DNA of 15,481 nt from WHSW01 sp035296705 (GTDB taxonomy: Bacteria > Actinomycetota > Thermoleophilia > Solirubrobacterales > 70-9): positions 1-15,481 of the forward strand of contig DATHAL010000032.1 in the NCBI GenBank assembly GCA_035296705.1, in the 5' to 3' direction. Below the pieces are notes generated by a model. The model was given only the letters and a program-made list of their open reading frames with translations. It was not told the DNA's origin and ran no database searches. Made by a program: the position numbers and the translations under genes. Shown here one piece after another: positions 1 to 6,262 of the stretch (within the stretch, counting starts at the first letter, position 1; each line of letters starts with the position of its first letter).

Positions 1-1
1 G

Positions 2-679
2 GTCGGGCTCTCCTGGGGCATGGCGATCATCGCGCTCACCTTCACCGTCCGGCTGCTAGTGCTGCCCCTCTCGATCCGCGGGATCAAGTCGATGCGCCGC
101 ATGCAGCTCGTCGCCCCGGAGCTGAAGACGCTCCAGGAGAAGTACAAGGACGACCGGGAGCGCCAGCAGCGCGAGATGCTCGCGCTCTACAAGCAGCACG
201 GCGTCAACCCGCTGTCCTCCTGCTTTCCGTTCATCCTCCAGATCCCGTTCTTCATCGCGATCTACTCGCTGCTTCGCTCGAGCACGTTCAACGAGGACGT
301 GGTCTCGAGCGGCGCCAGCCAGAGCTTCCTGTTCATCAACTCGATCATCGAGAAGCCCGAGGGCGCCGAGCAGATCATCCTGATCATCCTGTTCATCGTC
401 ACCACCGCGCTCAGCTTCATCTACACGACCGCGACGACGCAGACCACGATGGGCGCTCAGCGCTACCTGCTCCTCGCCCTGCCCCTCCTGTTCGCGCCGC
501 TGATCGCGAGCCAGCCCGCCGGCCTCGGGCTCTACTGGATCGCCACCAACGTCTGGTCGCTCGGCCAGCAGGTGGTCGTGCAGAGGATGATCCCGTCGCC
601 GACCCCACCCACACCGGAGGAGGCCGTGGCCGCGAGGCCCCCGCCTCCGCCTCCGCGCAAGCGAAAGAAGAGACGATGA
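2..679 (+). CDS. yidC: Membrane protein insertase YidC, 3' part
   Basis: YidC/Oxa1 inserts and folds membrane proteins, alone or with SecYEG, in the cytoplasmic membrane. The frame is open to the left edge, so the true start is outside the window; 225 residues are visible. The first visible helix carries the family's conserved positively charged residue of the hydrophilic groove (TFTVRLLVLPL, Arg about residue 17 of the visible part). Next come a charged coiled-coil hairpin (MRRMQ...ERQQREML), the FPFILQIPFFIAIYSLLR helix, and two further helices ending in GLGLYWIATNVWSLGQQ, which is characteristic of the C-terminal YidC helix. The tail is a run of six prolines followed by RKRKKRR; such basic tails can contact ribosomes (inference). 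The stop overlaps the khpB start as ATGA, so the two are probably translationally coupled. Family identity is very secure. Confidence 0.95.
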   Translation, partial: VGLSWGMAIIALTFTVRLLVLPLSIRGIKSMRRMQLVAPELKTLQEKYKDDRERQQREMLALYKQHGVNPLSSCFPFILQIPFFIAIYSLLRSSTFNEDVVSSGASQSFLFINSIIEKPEGAEQIILIILFIVTTALSFIYTTATTQTTMGAQRYLLLALPLLFAPLIASQPAGLGLYWIATNVWSLGQQVVVQRMIPSPTPPTPEEAVAARPPPPPPRKRKKRR

Positions 680-1158
680 GCCCGGAGGCGTTTCCGAGCG
701 AGCCGAGGGAGCGCGTCGTGGCCCTGCTCGAGCAGGTGGTCGAGGCGCTCGACCTGGCCGCCGAGGTCGAGGTCGACGAGGGGCCGGAGGAGATCCTGGC
801 GCGGGTCGAGGGCGAGGACGTCGGGCTTCTGATCGGCCGCCGGGCGCAGACGATCGACGCGGTGCAGCTTCTCTGCTATCGCGCCGCCTTCCGCGGGCGC
901 GGGGATCGCAAGCGGGTGCTCGTGGACGCCGCCGGCTACCGCGAGCGCCGTCGCGAGACGGTCGAGCGCCAAGCCGACCGCGCCGCCGAGCGGGCGCTCG
1001 AGACCGGCAAGGAGATCGAGCTCGAGCCGATGAGCCCAACGGAACGGAAGATCGTCCACGACCGGCTCAAGGACCGCCCCGGCCTCGAGACGTTCAGCGA
1101 GGGCGAGGAGCCCGATCGCTCCGTGATCGTCGCGCCGCTCGTCGCCGACGAGGGTTGA
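676..1158 (+). CDS. khpB: KhpB/Jag-like RNA-binding protein (KH + R3H)
   Basis: Small single-stranded nucleic acid-binding protein of the Jag/KhpB/EloR family, which partners with KhpA and affects cell elongation in Firmicutes (family knowledge). The 160 residues contain a KH domain at about 35-95 with the signature DVGLLIGRRAQTIDAVQLL, then an R3H domain at about 100-155 with the Arg-x3-His motif at R124/H128 and the downstream SVIVAP strand. There is no N-terminal Jag_N domain, as is usual in actinobacteria. The KH loop reads GRRA (54-57) where GxxG is expected, so the last glycine is replaced by alanine. The ATG start sits in an ATGA overlap with yidC, and the stop overlaps the TTG start of rsmG. 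The neighbourhood yidC-jag-rsmG supports the call. Confidence 0.92.
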   Translation: MSPEAFPSEPRERVVALLEQVVEALDLAAEVEVDEGPEEILARVEGEDVGLLIGRRAQTIDAVQLLCYRAAFRGRGDRKRVLVDAAGYRERRRETVERQADRAAERALETGKEIELEPMSPTERKIVHDRLKDRPGLETFSEGEEPDRSVIVAPLVADEG

Positions 1159-1829
1159 ACGAGGCCGAGCTCCGCGAGCGTCTCGGGCCCGTGCTCGACC
1201 TGCTCGCGCACGACCCGGCGTCGCTGAGCTCGGTCCGGCACCCGAACGACGCGTGGCGCGTTCACGTTCGCGACTCGCTGAGCGGGCTCGAGTTCGTGGG
1301 GACACCGGACCGGCTCGCCGACGTCGGCGCGGGCGCGGGCTTTCCGGGCCTCGTGCTGGCGGCGGCGCTTCCGGCGACCCGCGTCGATCTGATCGAGTCG
1401 GTCTCGCGCAAGGCAGAGTTCGTCGAGCGCGCGATCGCGGCGGCCGGGCTCGCGAACGCGCGCGCGATCGACGCGCGCTCCGAGGAGTGGGCGGCGGCGC
1501 CCGCGCCGGAGGGCGGGCGCGAGGCCTACGAGGTCGTGACCGCACGCGCCGTCGGGCGCCTCGCGACGCTCGCCGAGCTCGCCTCGCCGCTGCTCCGTCG
1601 CGGCGGGACGCTCGTGGCGTGGAAGGGGCGCCGCGATGTCGAGGAGGAGGCGGAGCTCGCCCGCGCCGTGCCGCGCCTCGCGATGGCGCCGGCCCGGATC
1701 GCCGCCGTCGGCGAGCGCGCCGGCTTCGAGCACCGCCACATCCACGCGGTCCGAAAGGTCGGGCCGACGCCGGAGAACCTGCCGCGCCGCGCGGGTCTTG
1801 CGAAGAGGCGACCATTCGGCTCGAGTTGA
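1155..1829 (+). CDS. rsmG: 16S rRNA (guanine-N7) methyltransferase RsmG
   Basis: RsmG (GidB) uses S-adenosylmethionine to methylate N7 of G527 (E. coli numbering) in the 530 loop of 16S rRNA; loss gives low-level streptomycin resistance in several bacteria (family knowledge). The 224 residues are typical for the family. The SAM-binding loop DVGAGAGFPGLVLA is at about 56-69, the acidic end of strand 2 is LIESVSRKAEF (79-89), and the strand 4 signature VVTARAVG is at 127-134. The GGTLVAWKG segment and the C-terminal NLPRRAGLAKRRPF are also family hallmarks. The start is a TTG overlapping the khpB stop (TTGA), which fits the chain of overlaps from yidC. After its stop come about 90 noncoding bases holding a hairpin and the putative parA promoter. 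Confidence 0.96.
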   Translation: MNEAELRERLGPVLDLLAHDPASLSSVRHPNDAWRVHVRDSLSGLEFVGTPDRLADVGAGAGFPGLVLAAALPATRVDLIESVSRKAEFVERAIAAAGLANARAIDARSEEWAAAPAPEGGREAYEVVTARAVGRLATLAELASPLLRRGGTLVAWKGRRDVEEEAELARAVPRLAMAPARIAAVGERAGFEHRHIHAVRKVGPTPENLPRRAGLAKRRPFGSS

Positions 1830-1849
1830 GCCCCGGGAAGACCCGCACC

Positions 1850-1879
1850 GGAACCCGATCGACGCTCCGAGCGGGTTCC
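1850..1879. repeat. Perfect inverted repeat (hairpin) between rsmG and parA
   Basis: The arms GGAACCCG (1850-1857) and CGGGTTCC (1872-1879) are perfectly complementary. Inside them TCG (1859-1861) pairs with CGA (1868-1870) after one A/G mismatch, leaving a six-base loop, so the structure can reach 11 pairs. No T-tract follows, so a classical intrinsic terminator is not shown. It lies about 28 bases before the putative -10 box of parA. It could be a terminator-like or attenuating hairpin for the yidC-khpB-rsmG message, or a dyad operator for parAB. It does not match the parS consensus. Confidence 0.6.
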
Positions 1880-1906
1880 CGCACCCGGCGCCGCCTCCGG
1901 CGTCTC

Positions 1907-1912
1907 TAGGCT
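1907..1912 (+). promoter_or_regulatory. Putative -10 box of parA (TAGGCT)
   Basis: TAGGCT fits the TAnnnT pattern and ends exactly 9 nt before the ATG at 1922. The same 9-nt spacing separates TAGCCT from the ATG at 14745, and TAGAAT from the first base of tRNA-Ile. With initiation about 7 nt after the box the parA message would be leaderless or nearly so. No good -35 hexamer is evident. This is a pattern-based prediction. Confidence 0.4.
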
Positions 1913-1921
1913 CGCGTGGCG

Positions 1922-2731
1922 ATGGGGCGCGTATTCGCGATCGCCAACCAGAAGGGCGGCGTCGGCAAGACGACCACCGCGGTCAACCTGGCCGCCTGCG
2001 CGGCGGAGGCCGGCCGCCAGGTGCTGCTCGCCGACCTCGATCCACAGTGCAACGCAACGGTTGCACTTGGGCTCGACCGCGAGTCGTCGCCGTCGAGCTA
2101 CGAGTGCCTCTGCGGCGACACCTCCGTGGCGGTCGCCGCCCGGCCGGCGGGACCCGACAACCTGTGGATCGTCCCGGCCAGCCGCGACCTCGCCGGCGCC
2201 TCCGTGGAGCTGCCTCGGATGGAGGGCTACGAGCGCCGGTTGAGCGCCGGGCTCGGCCCTGTGCGTGAGCGCTTCGCGCTCACGCTGCTCGACTGCCCGC
2301 CATCGCTCGGCCCGGTCACCGTGAGCGCATTGGCCGCGGCCGATCGCGTGATCGTCCCGGTCCAGGCGGAATATCTGGCGCTCGAGGGGCTGGTGCAGTT
2401 CATGGAGACGCTCGACCTCGTCCGCCGCAGTCTCAACCCGGGACTCGTTCTGACCGGGGTGCTGATCACCATGTACGACGAGCGAACCCGCCTCGCGCAC
2501 GATGTCGAGGCCGAGCTGAGAAGCCATTTGCCCGAACAGGTGTTCGATACGGTGATCCCGAGAAGCGTGCGCATCGCCGAGGCGCCGAGCCATGGCGTCC
2601 CGGTCGGTGTGCATGCGCCGGGGTCGCGCGGCGCCGCGGCCTACCGCGCGCTGGTGGGCGAGCTCGAGGCGCGCGCCGCGGGCGACGACGAGGCGCGCCC
2701 CGCGGGCGACGACGAGGCGGTCGCCGCGTGA
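1922..2731 (+). CDS. parA: Chromosome partitioning ATPase ParA/Soj
   Basis: ParA is a Walker-type ATPase that binds DNA nonspecifically as an ATP dimer and is driven by ParB-parS to segregate the origin region. Counting from the ATG, the deviant Walker A motif KGGVGKTTT is at 11-19, with the signature lysine just after the start of the loop. The Walker A' aspartates lie in LLADLDPQ (about 35-42) and Walker B in TLLDCPPSLG (about 121-130). Later come VIVPVQAEYLALEGL and the C-terminal PRSVRIAEAPSHGVPV segment. I prefer ATG 1922 (269 aa) because homologues begin close to this point and the -10-like box is spaced for it. GTG 1916, two codons earlier and nearer an AGG, is possible. The protein ends in two copies of an alanine-rich acidic octapeptide. 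parB follows directly, with 55 nt between the two genes. Confidence 0.94.
   Translation: MGRVFAIANQKGGVGKTTTAVNLAACAAEAGRQVLLADLDPQCNATVALGLDRESSPSSYECLCGDTSVAVAARPAGPDNLWIVPASRDLAGASVELPRMEGYERRLSAGLGPVRERFALTLLDCPPSLGPVTVSALAAADRVIVPVQAEYLALEGLVQFMETLDLVRRSLNPGLVLTGVLITMYDERTRLAHDVEAELRSHLPEQVFDTVIPRSVRIAEAPSHGVPVGVHAPGSRGAAAYRALVGELEARAAGDDEARPAGDDEAVAA
2669..2716 (+). repeat. 24-bp tandem duplication at the 3' end of parA
   Basis: Two adjacent 24-bp units encode ARAAGDDE and ARPAGDDE. The copies differ by one base (GCC versus CCC, giving Ala versus Pro). The repeat is in frame and lies after the conserved ParA fold, so it lengthens a disordered acidic tail. It looks like a recent slippage or duplication event. 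Confidence 0.85.
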
Positions 2732-2747
2732 GCGCGGAGCCAGAAGC

Positions 2748-2790
2748 AAGGAGGGATTGCGTGACGCGAAGCGCGATCCAGGTGTCGTGA
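2748..2790 (+). promoter_or_regulatory. Strong Shine-Dalgarno plus 9-codon leader ORF before parB
   Basis: AAGGAGG at 2748-2754 is a near-perfect anti-16S match. The best-spaced start after it, 6 nt away, is GTG 2761, which is not in the parB frame. It opens a 9-codon ORF (VTRSAIQVS) that stops at TGA 2788-2790, overlapping the parB GTG start at 2787 as GTGA. Ribosomes loaded at this site would therefore terminate on the parB start, which suggests translational coupling. The alternative is that parB begins at the in-frame TTG 2757, only 2 nt from the Shine-Dalgarno and hence badly spaced. Confidence 0.4.
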
Positions 2791-3638
2791 GTGGGCAGCG
2801 CGGCATCGGGCGCGGTCTGGCGGCGATCCTGCCGGAGACCGGCCCGGACGAGCCCGACTACCGGGAGGTGCCGACCAACCTGATCCGCCCGAACCCGAAC
2901 CAGCCACGGCGGCGGATCGAGCCGGACTCGATCTCTGCGCTCGCCGAGTCGATCGCCGAGGCCGGGGTGATCCAGCCGCTGATCGTCCGGCCGCTCCCGG
3001 ACGGGCGGTATGAGCTCATCGCGGGCGAGCGCCGGTGGCGCGCGGCGCGCGAGGCCGGGCTCGGGGCGGTCCCGGCGCTGATCCGCGACGAGGACGAGGC
3101 GCGGCGGATGCAGACGGCGTTGATCGAGAACGTCGCTCGCGAGGACCTCAACCCGATCGACGAGGCACGCGCCTGCGCCGCCCTGGTCGAGGACCTCGGG
3201 CTCTCCAAGGAGGAGCTCGCCCGGCGGCTCGGGCGCACCCGACCGGCGATCTCGAACCTGATCCGGCTGCTCGACCTGCCCGACGACGTGCTCGAGCTGC
3301 TTTCCGAGGACGAGCTCACGGAGGGCCACGGCCGGGCGATCCTGATCGCGAAGGGCAACGACGTCCGGCGCCGTCTCGCCCGAGACGCAGTCGCCGCTGG
3401 CTGGTCGGTGCGCGAGACCGAGCGACGGGCCCAGGCCGCGGGCGCGACCCGGAAGCCGAAGGTCGTTCCACACCCGGACCAGCAGGCGGCGCTCAGCCGC
3501 GCCGAGGACGCGCTGGAGCGCGCGCTCGGAACCGGCGTGCGGGTCCGCGCCGCCCGTAAGGGGGTCCGCGCCGAGCTCAGCTTCGAGAGCCTCGAGGAGC
3601 TGCTCGAGTTCGCCGGCGTGCTCGAGGACGGGCGCTAG
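2787..3638 (+). CDS. parB: Chromosome partitioning protein ParB/Spo0J
   Basis: ParB binds parS sites, spreads as a CTP-dependent clamp and stimulates ParA. The chosen GTG start gives 283 residues. It places the ParA-interacting N-terminus RGIGRGLAAILPE at 5-17, as in other chromosomal ParBs. The CTP-binding motifs are visible: the GERR box inside LIAGERRWRAAREAG (77-91) and ENVAREDLNP (114-123). A helix-turn-helix follows at about 138-165 (GLSKEELARRLGRTRPAISN), then a less conserved linker and a C-terminal dimerisation segment. TTG 2757 would add ten residues. The stop TAG lies in a CTAG palindrome that is also the stop of the convergent sigma factor gene, so no intergenic terminator separates them. 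Confidence 0.94.
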   Translation: MSGQRGIGRGLAAILPETGPDEPDYREVPTNLIRPNPNQPRRRIEPDSISALAESIAEAGVIQPLIVRPLPDGRYELIAGERRWRAAREAGLGAVPALIRDEDEARRMQTALIENVAREDLNPIDEARACAALVEDLGLSKEELARRLGRTRPAISNLIRLLDLPDDVLELLSEDELTEGHGRAILIAKGNDVRRRLARDAVAAGWSVRETERRAQAAGATRKPKVVPHPDQQAALSRAEDALERALGTGVRVRAARKGVRAELSFESLEELLEFAGVLEDGR

Positions 3639-4564
3639 CCGTCCGGCTCGGCCCCGCGGCGAATGCGAAGCAGCGCGTTCACGTCGGCGAGTGGCCCGAG
3701 GTGCCCGAGCTTGTCGGGGTTGACCACCGAGCGCACCGCCTGAATCCGGCCGCCGCGGATCTCGATCGACATCACGCCGATCACGCGGCCCTCCGGATCC
3801 AGATACTCGGCCCCGGGCGCGCCGTTGACCTGGACGCGCCGCAGCGTGGCGCCGACCCGCGTGCTCGCCCGTACCCAGGCTGCGATCGTCCGCGCCACCC
3901 GGGAGCGCCCCGAGACGGGCCGCGCGAGCGCGGGAACCTTTCCGCCCCCGTCGCCGTGCAGGCCCACGTCCTCGGCCAGCAGTGATTCGAGCCCGCCGAG
4001 GTCGCCCTCGCCGACCGCCGCGAAGAAGCGCTCCGCGAGGCGATCGGCCTGCTCGCGTGAGGTCTCGAATCGCGGCCGGCGCTCGTCGACCTGGCGACGG
4101 GCGCGGCTGACCAGTTGGCGTGACGCCGCCTCGCTCTTGCCGATGATCTCGGCTATGCGGTCGTAGGGATAGTCGAAGACCTCGCGCAGGAGGAACGCCG
4201 CCCGCTGCTCGGGCGACAGGCTCTCGAGCAGGACGAGGAACCCGACCGAGAGCGAGTCGGCGATCTCGACCTGCGCGGCGGGGTCGTCCTCGCCGGTGGT
4301 GAGCAGCGGCTCGGGCAGCCACTCGCCGACGTAGACCTCGCGCCGCACCCGCGCCGAGCGCAGCTCGTCGATCGCGAGGCGGGTGACGATCGTCGACAGG
4401 TAGGCGGGCGGCGAGGCGATCGACTCCCCGCCCTCGAGCGCCTGGTGCAGCCGAAGCAGCGACTCCTGGACCACGTCCTCGGCCTCGCTGACGCTGCCGA
4501 GCATCCGGTACGCGATCGCGAACGCGCGAGGGCGCAGGTCCTCGACCTGCTCGGCCGCGGTCAT
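3635..4564 (-). CDS. sigJ: ECF41-family RNA polymerase sigma factor with fused SnoaL-like domain
   Basis: This is an extracytoplasmic-function sigma factor of 309 residues. Sigma region 2 is at about 5-75 (AFAIAYRMLGSVSEAEDVVQ) and sigma region 4 at about 107-160 (LSPEQRAAFLLREVFDYPYDRIAEIIGKS). All three ECF41 signatures are present: WLPEPL at 82-87 in the linker, DGGGK at 205-209 and NPDKL at 282-286, the last two in the C-terminal SnoaL-like domain (about 173-290). In ECF41 proteins that fused domain modulates sigma activity in place of a separate anti-sigma factor (family knowledge). The ATG overlaps the stop of the upstream epimerase-like gene as ATGA. An ECF41-type promoter lies in front of that gene, so the pair is probably autoregulated. 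The symbol follows the mycobacterial homologue group; the target regulon is unknown. Confidence 0.93.
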   Translation of the reverse strand: MTAAEQVEDLRPRAFAIAYRMLGSVSEAEDVVQESLLRLHQALEGGESIASPPAYLSTIVTRLAIDELRSARVRREVYVGEWLPEPLLTTGEDDPAAQVEIADSLSVGFLVLLESLSPEQRAAFLLREVFDYPYDRIAEIIGKSEAASRQLVSRARRQVDERRPRFETSREQADRLAERFFAAVGEGDLGGLESLLAEDVGLHGDGGGKVPALARPVSGRSRVARTIAAWVRASTRVGATLRRVQVNGAPGAEYLDPEGRVIGVMSIEIRGGRIQAVRSVVNPDKLGHLGPLADVNALLRIRRGAEPDG

Positions 4565-5508
4565 CCCAGCCCCTCTGCAAACCCCTGGCGCCAGCTCGGA
4601 TAGCGCGGGCTCCAGCCGAACTCCCGCTTCGCCTTCTCGTTCGACGCGCCCCTCAACTCGGTCATCATGATCGCGATCCCCTCGCCCGCGAGCATGCGGC
4701 CGAGCCAGAGCGGAACATGGCGCGGCGGCTTGGCCCCGAGCGTGTCGGCCAGTCCCGGGAGCCACACGCGGACCGGCGCCGGGTCATCGTCGACCACGTT
4801 GTAGACGCCCGGCTCGCCGCGCTCGACCGCGGCGGCGGTCGCCGAGGCGGCGTCCTCGATCTGAATCAGCGACATGATTCCGTCCCCGCTGCCGACGATC
4901 GGGAAGCGTCGCTTGCGCACCGCTTCGGTCTGCTCGCCGTCCGGGTTGATGCCGAGCGAGGTCCCGGGCCCGTAGAAGCCGCCGTACCGCAGCACGAGTC
5001 CCTCGACCCAAGCGGCCTCGGTGACGGCGCACTCGACGTACAGGATGCCCCCGACCGTCCCCGCGACCTGCGGTGGGGGATCGGTGTCCAACGGGTCGTC
5101 CTCGGTCTTGACCGGACCTCCGACCCGGGCGAACTGCCAGCCGGCGAAGCTCTGGGCGACGAACCGCCGCACGCCGGCCGCCTTGGCGGCGGAGAGCAGG
5201 TGGTCGGTGCCCTCAGTGCGCAGGCGGTTGGTGACCGCGAACGTCTGGTCGAGCTTGCGGATGCTCAGATCGCCAGACAACGCGGTGAGCTCGTGGACGA
5301 TGACCTCGGGCTCCGCCTCGCTCACCACCCGGCCCACCTGGTCGGGATCGAGCCCGTCCATCGCTGCCGGCCTCGCTCCGAGCGCCCGTACCTCGTCGAA
5401 CTTCTCCGGGCTGCGGGTCGTGCCGGTGACGTCGTGCCCGGCCGCGACGAGCCGTGGGACGAGCTGCCTACCGAGGGCGCCGGTGGCGCCTGCTACGAAG
5501 ACTCTCAT
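4561..5508 (-). CDS. NAD(P)-binding epimerase/dehydratase-like protein linked to ECF41
   Basis: An atypical or extended SDR protein of 315 residues. The N-terminus MRVFVAGATGALGRQLV carries the Rossmann GxxGxxG at 7-13. A later LVLRYGGFYGPGTSLG (171-186) and VYNVVDDDP (235-243) are typical of the NAD-dependent epimerase family. The usual catalytic YxxxK is not intact: at the expected place it reads YVECA (Y157, Ala instead of Lys), so the activity may be changed or reductase-like. The start ATG 5508 is supported by GAGGAG six bases upstream. ECF41 sigma genes are commonly linked to carboxymuconolactone decarboxylases, oxidoreductases or epimerases (known for the group); this is such a partner. 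Substrate unknown. Its stop overlaps the sigma factor start. Confidence 0.88.
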   Translation of the reverse strand: MRVFVAGATGALGRQLVPRLVAAGHDVTGTTRSPEKFDEVRALGARPAAMDGLDPDQVGRVVSEAEPEVIVHELTALSGDLSIRKLDQTFAVTNRLRTEGTDHLLSAAKAAGVRRFVAQSFAGWQFARVGGPVKTEDDPLDTDPPPQVAGTVGGILYVECAVTEAAWVEGLVLRYGGFYGPGTSLGINPDGEQTEAVRKRRFPIVGSGDGIMSLIQIEDAASATAAAVERGEPGVYNVVDDDPAPVRVWLPGLADTLGAKPPRHVPLWLGRMLAGEGIAIMMTELRGASNEKAKREFGWSPRYPSWRQGFAEGLG

Positions 5509-5544
5509 CGGTTTCTCCTCGCATTCGTGTTCATCTACGAGTGA

Positions 5545-5571
5545 GACGAGGTGGCGTATCGCCCTGTGACG
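5545..5571 (-). promoter_or_regulatory. ECF41-type promoter driving the epimerase-sigma operon
   Basis: Read on the minus strand, CGTCACA (5571-5565) is followed by exactly 16 bases and then CGTC (5548-5545). The ECF41 consensus, as I recall it from the literature on this group, is TGTCACA-N16-CGTC, so ten of eleven defined bases match with exact spacing. The predicted start of transcription lies about 30 bases before the epimerase ATG. The promoter sits in the 67-bp gap just after the pdxH stop codon. It strongly suggests that the sigma factor controls its own operon. Confidence 0.8.
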
Positions 5572-5575
5572 GCGA

Positions 5576-6196
5576 TCAGGGGGCGAGCCGAACGATCGAC
5601 CAGCCGCCGCCCTCGCGGGAGTAGAGGAAGCGGTCGTGGAGGCGGCCGATCCGCCCCTGCCAGAACTCGACCGTCGCCGGCACGAGCAGGTAGCCGCCCC
5701 AGAACGGCGGTCGCGGCACGGCGGCCTCCGCGTACTCGGCGTCGAGCTCGGCGAAGCGTCGCTCGAGCTCCTCTCGCGACTCGAGCGGCCGGCTCTGCGG
5801 TGACGCCCAGGCGCCGAGCTGCGAATCGCGCGGCCGGGTCGCAAAGTACGCATCGGAATCGGGGTCCGAGAGGGGCTCGACCCCGCCGCGGATCCGCACC
5901 TGCCGATCGAGCTCCCTCCAGTAGACCACGAGCGCGGCGCGCCGATCCGCGGCGAGCTGACGGGCCTTCGCGGACCCGCGGTTGGTGAAGAAGCGAAAGC
6001 CGTCGGGCCCGTGGCCTTTGAGCAGGACCATGCGCGCGTCCGGGGCGCCATCTGCGTCGGCCGTGGCCAGTGTGACGGCATCGGCGAGCGGCACCTCGAG
6101 CAGGGCCTCGTCATACCAGGCGGCGAACTGGGCGAACGGGTCGGCGGCGAGCGCGTCGCGGCGCAGGCTCGGCAGGTCGGGACGCCGCGGGCTCAC
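5576..6196 (-). CDS. pdxH: Pyridoxamine 5'-phosphate oxidase PdxH
   Basis: This FMN-dependent enzyme oxidises pyridoxamine or pyridoxine 5'-phosphate to pyridoxal 5'-phosphate with O2, giving the cofactor for aminotransferases. The 206 residues are of normal length. Motifs in order: FAQFAAWYDEAL near 21-32; the FMN-binding ARMVLLKGHGPDGFRFFTN (54-72); FATRPRDSQLGAWASPQS (118-135); the C-terminal WGGYLLVP (166-173), FWQGRIGRLHDR (178-189) and the terminal RLAP. The GTG start has no visible Shine-Dalgarno. A TAnnnT box ends 8 nt before it, so a leaderless message is possible. The gene is followed by the ECF41 operon but has a separate function. Confidence 0.95.
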   Translation of the reverse strand: MSPRRPDLPSLRRDALAADPFAQFAAWYDEALLEVPLADAVTLATADADGAPDARMVLLKGHGPDGFRFFTNRGSAKARQLAADRRAALVVYWRELDRQVRIRGGVEPLSDPDSDAYFATRPRDSQLGAWASPQSRPLESREELERRFAELDAEYAEAAVPRPPFWGGYLLVPATVEFWQGRIGRLHDRFLYSREGGGWSIVRLAP

Positions 6197-6204
6197 GGTG
6201 GCGC

Positions 6205-6210
6205 AACGTA
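6205..6210 (-). promoter_or_regulatory. Putative -10 box of pdxH (TACGTT)
   Basis: On the minus strand TACGTT ends 8 nt before the pdxH GTG start, which lacks a Shine-Dalgarno. This fits the TAnnnT-plus-8-or-9-nt arrangement seen elsewhere in the window. No convincing -35 element is seen. It lies within the 66-bp divergent region shared with the small monooxygenase-like gene. Confidence 0.3.
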
Positions 6211-6262
6211 ACGCAGGAGAATCGACGCAGACTCAGAGAGGCACACGAGGAGAGGAGAAGAG

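Noticed and set aside
1..3638. Replication origin with DnaA boxes, expected near parAB
   Set aside because: No cluster of DnaA-box-like 9-mers and no AT-rich stretch is seen. The origin probably lies outside the window.
2466..4580. Very long minus-strand ORF (704 codons) across parA and parB, and similar long antisense frames elsewhere
   Set aside because: The products are Arg/Ala/Gly/Pro-rich with no domains, antisense to secure genes. Long stop-free shadow frames are expected at this GC content.
5021..5569. Plus-strand ORF of 182 aa opposite the epimerase gene
   Set aside because: Serine/alanine/arginine-rich shadow frame opposite a well-supported gene.
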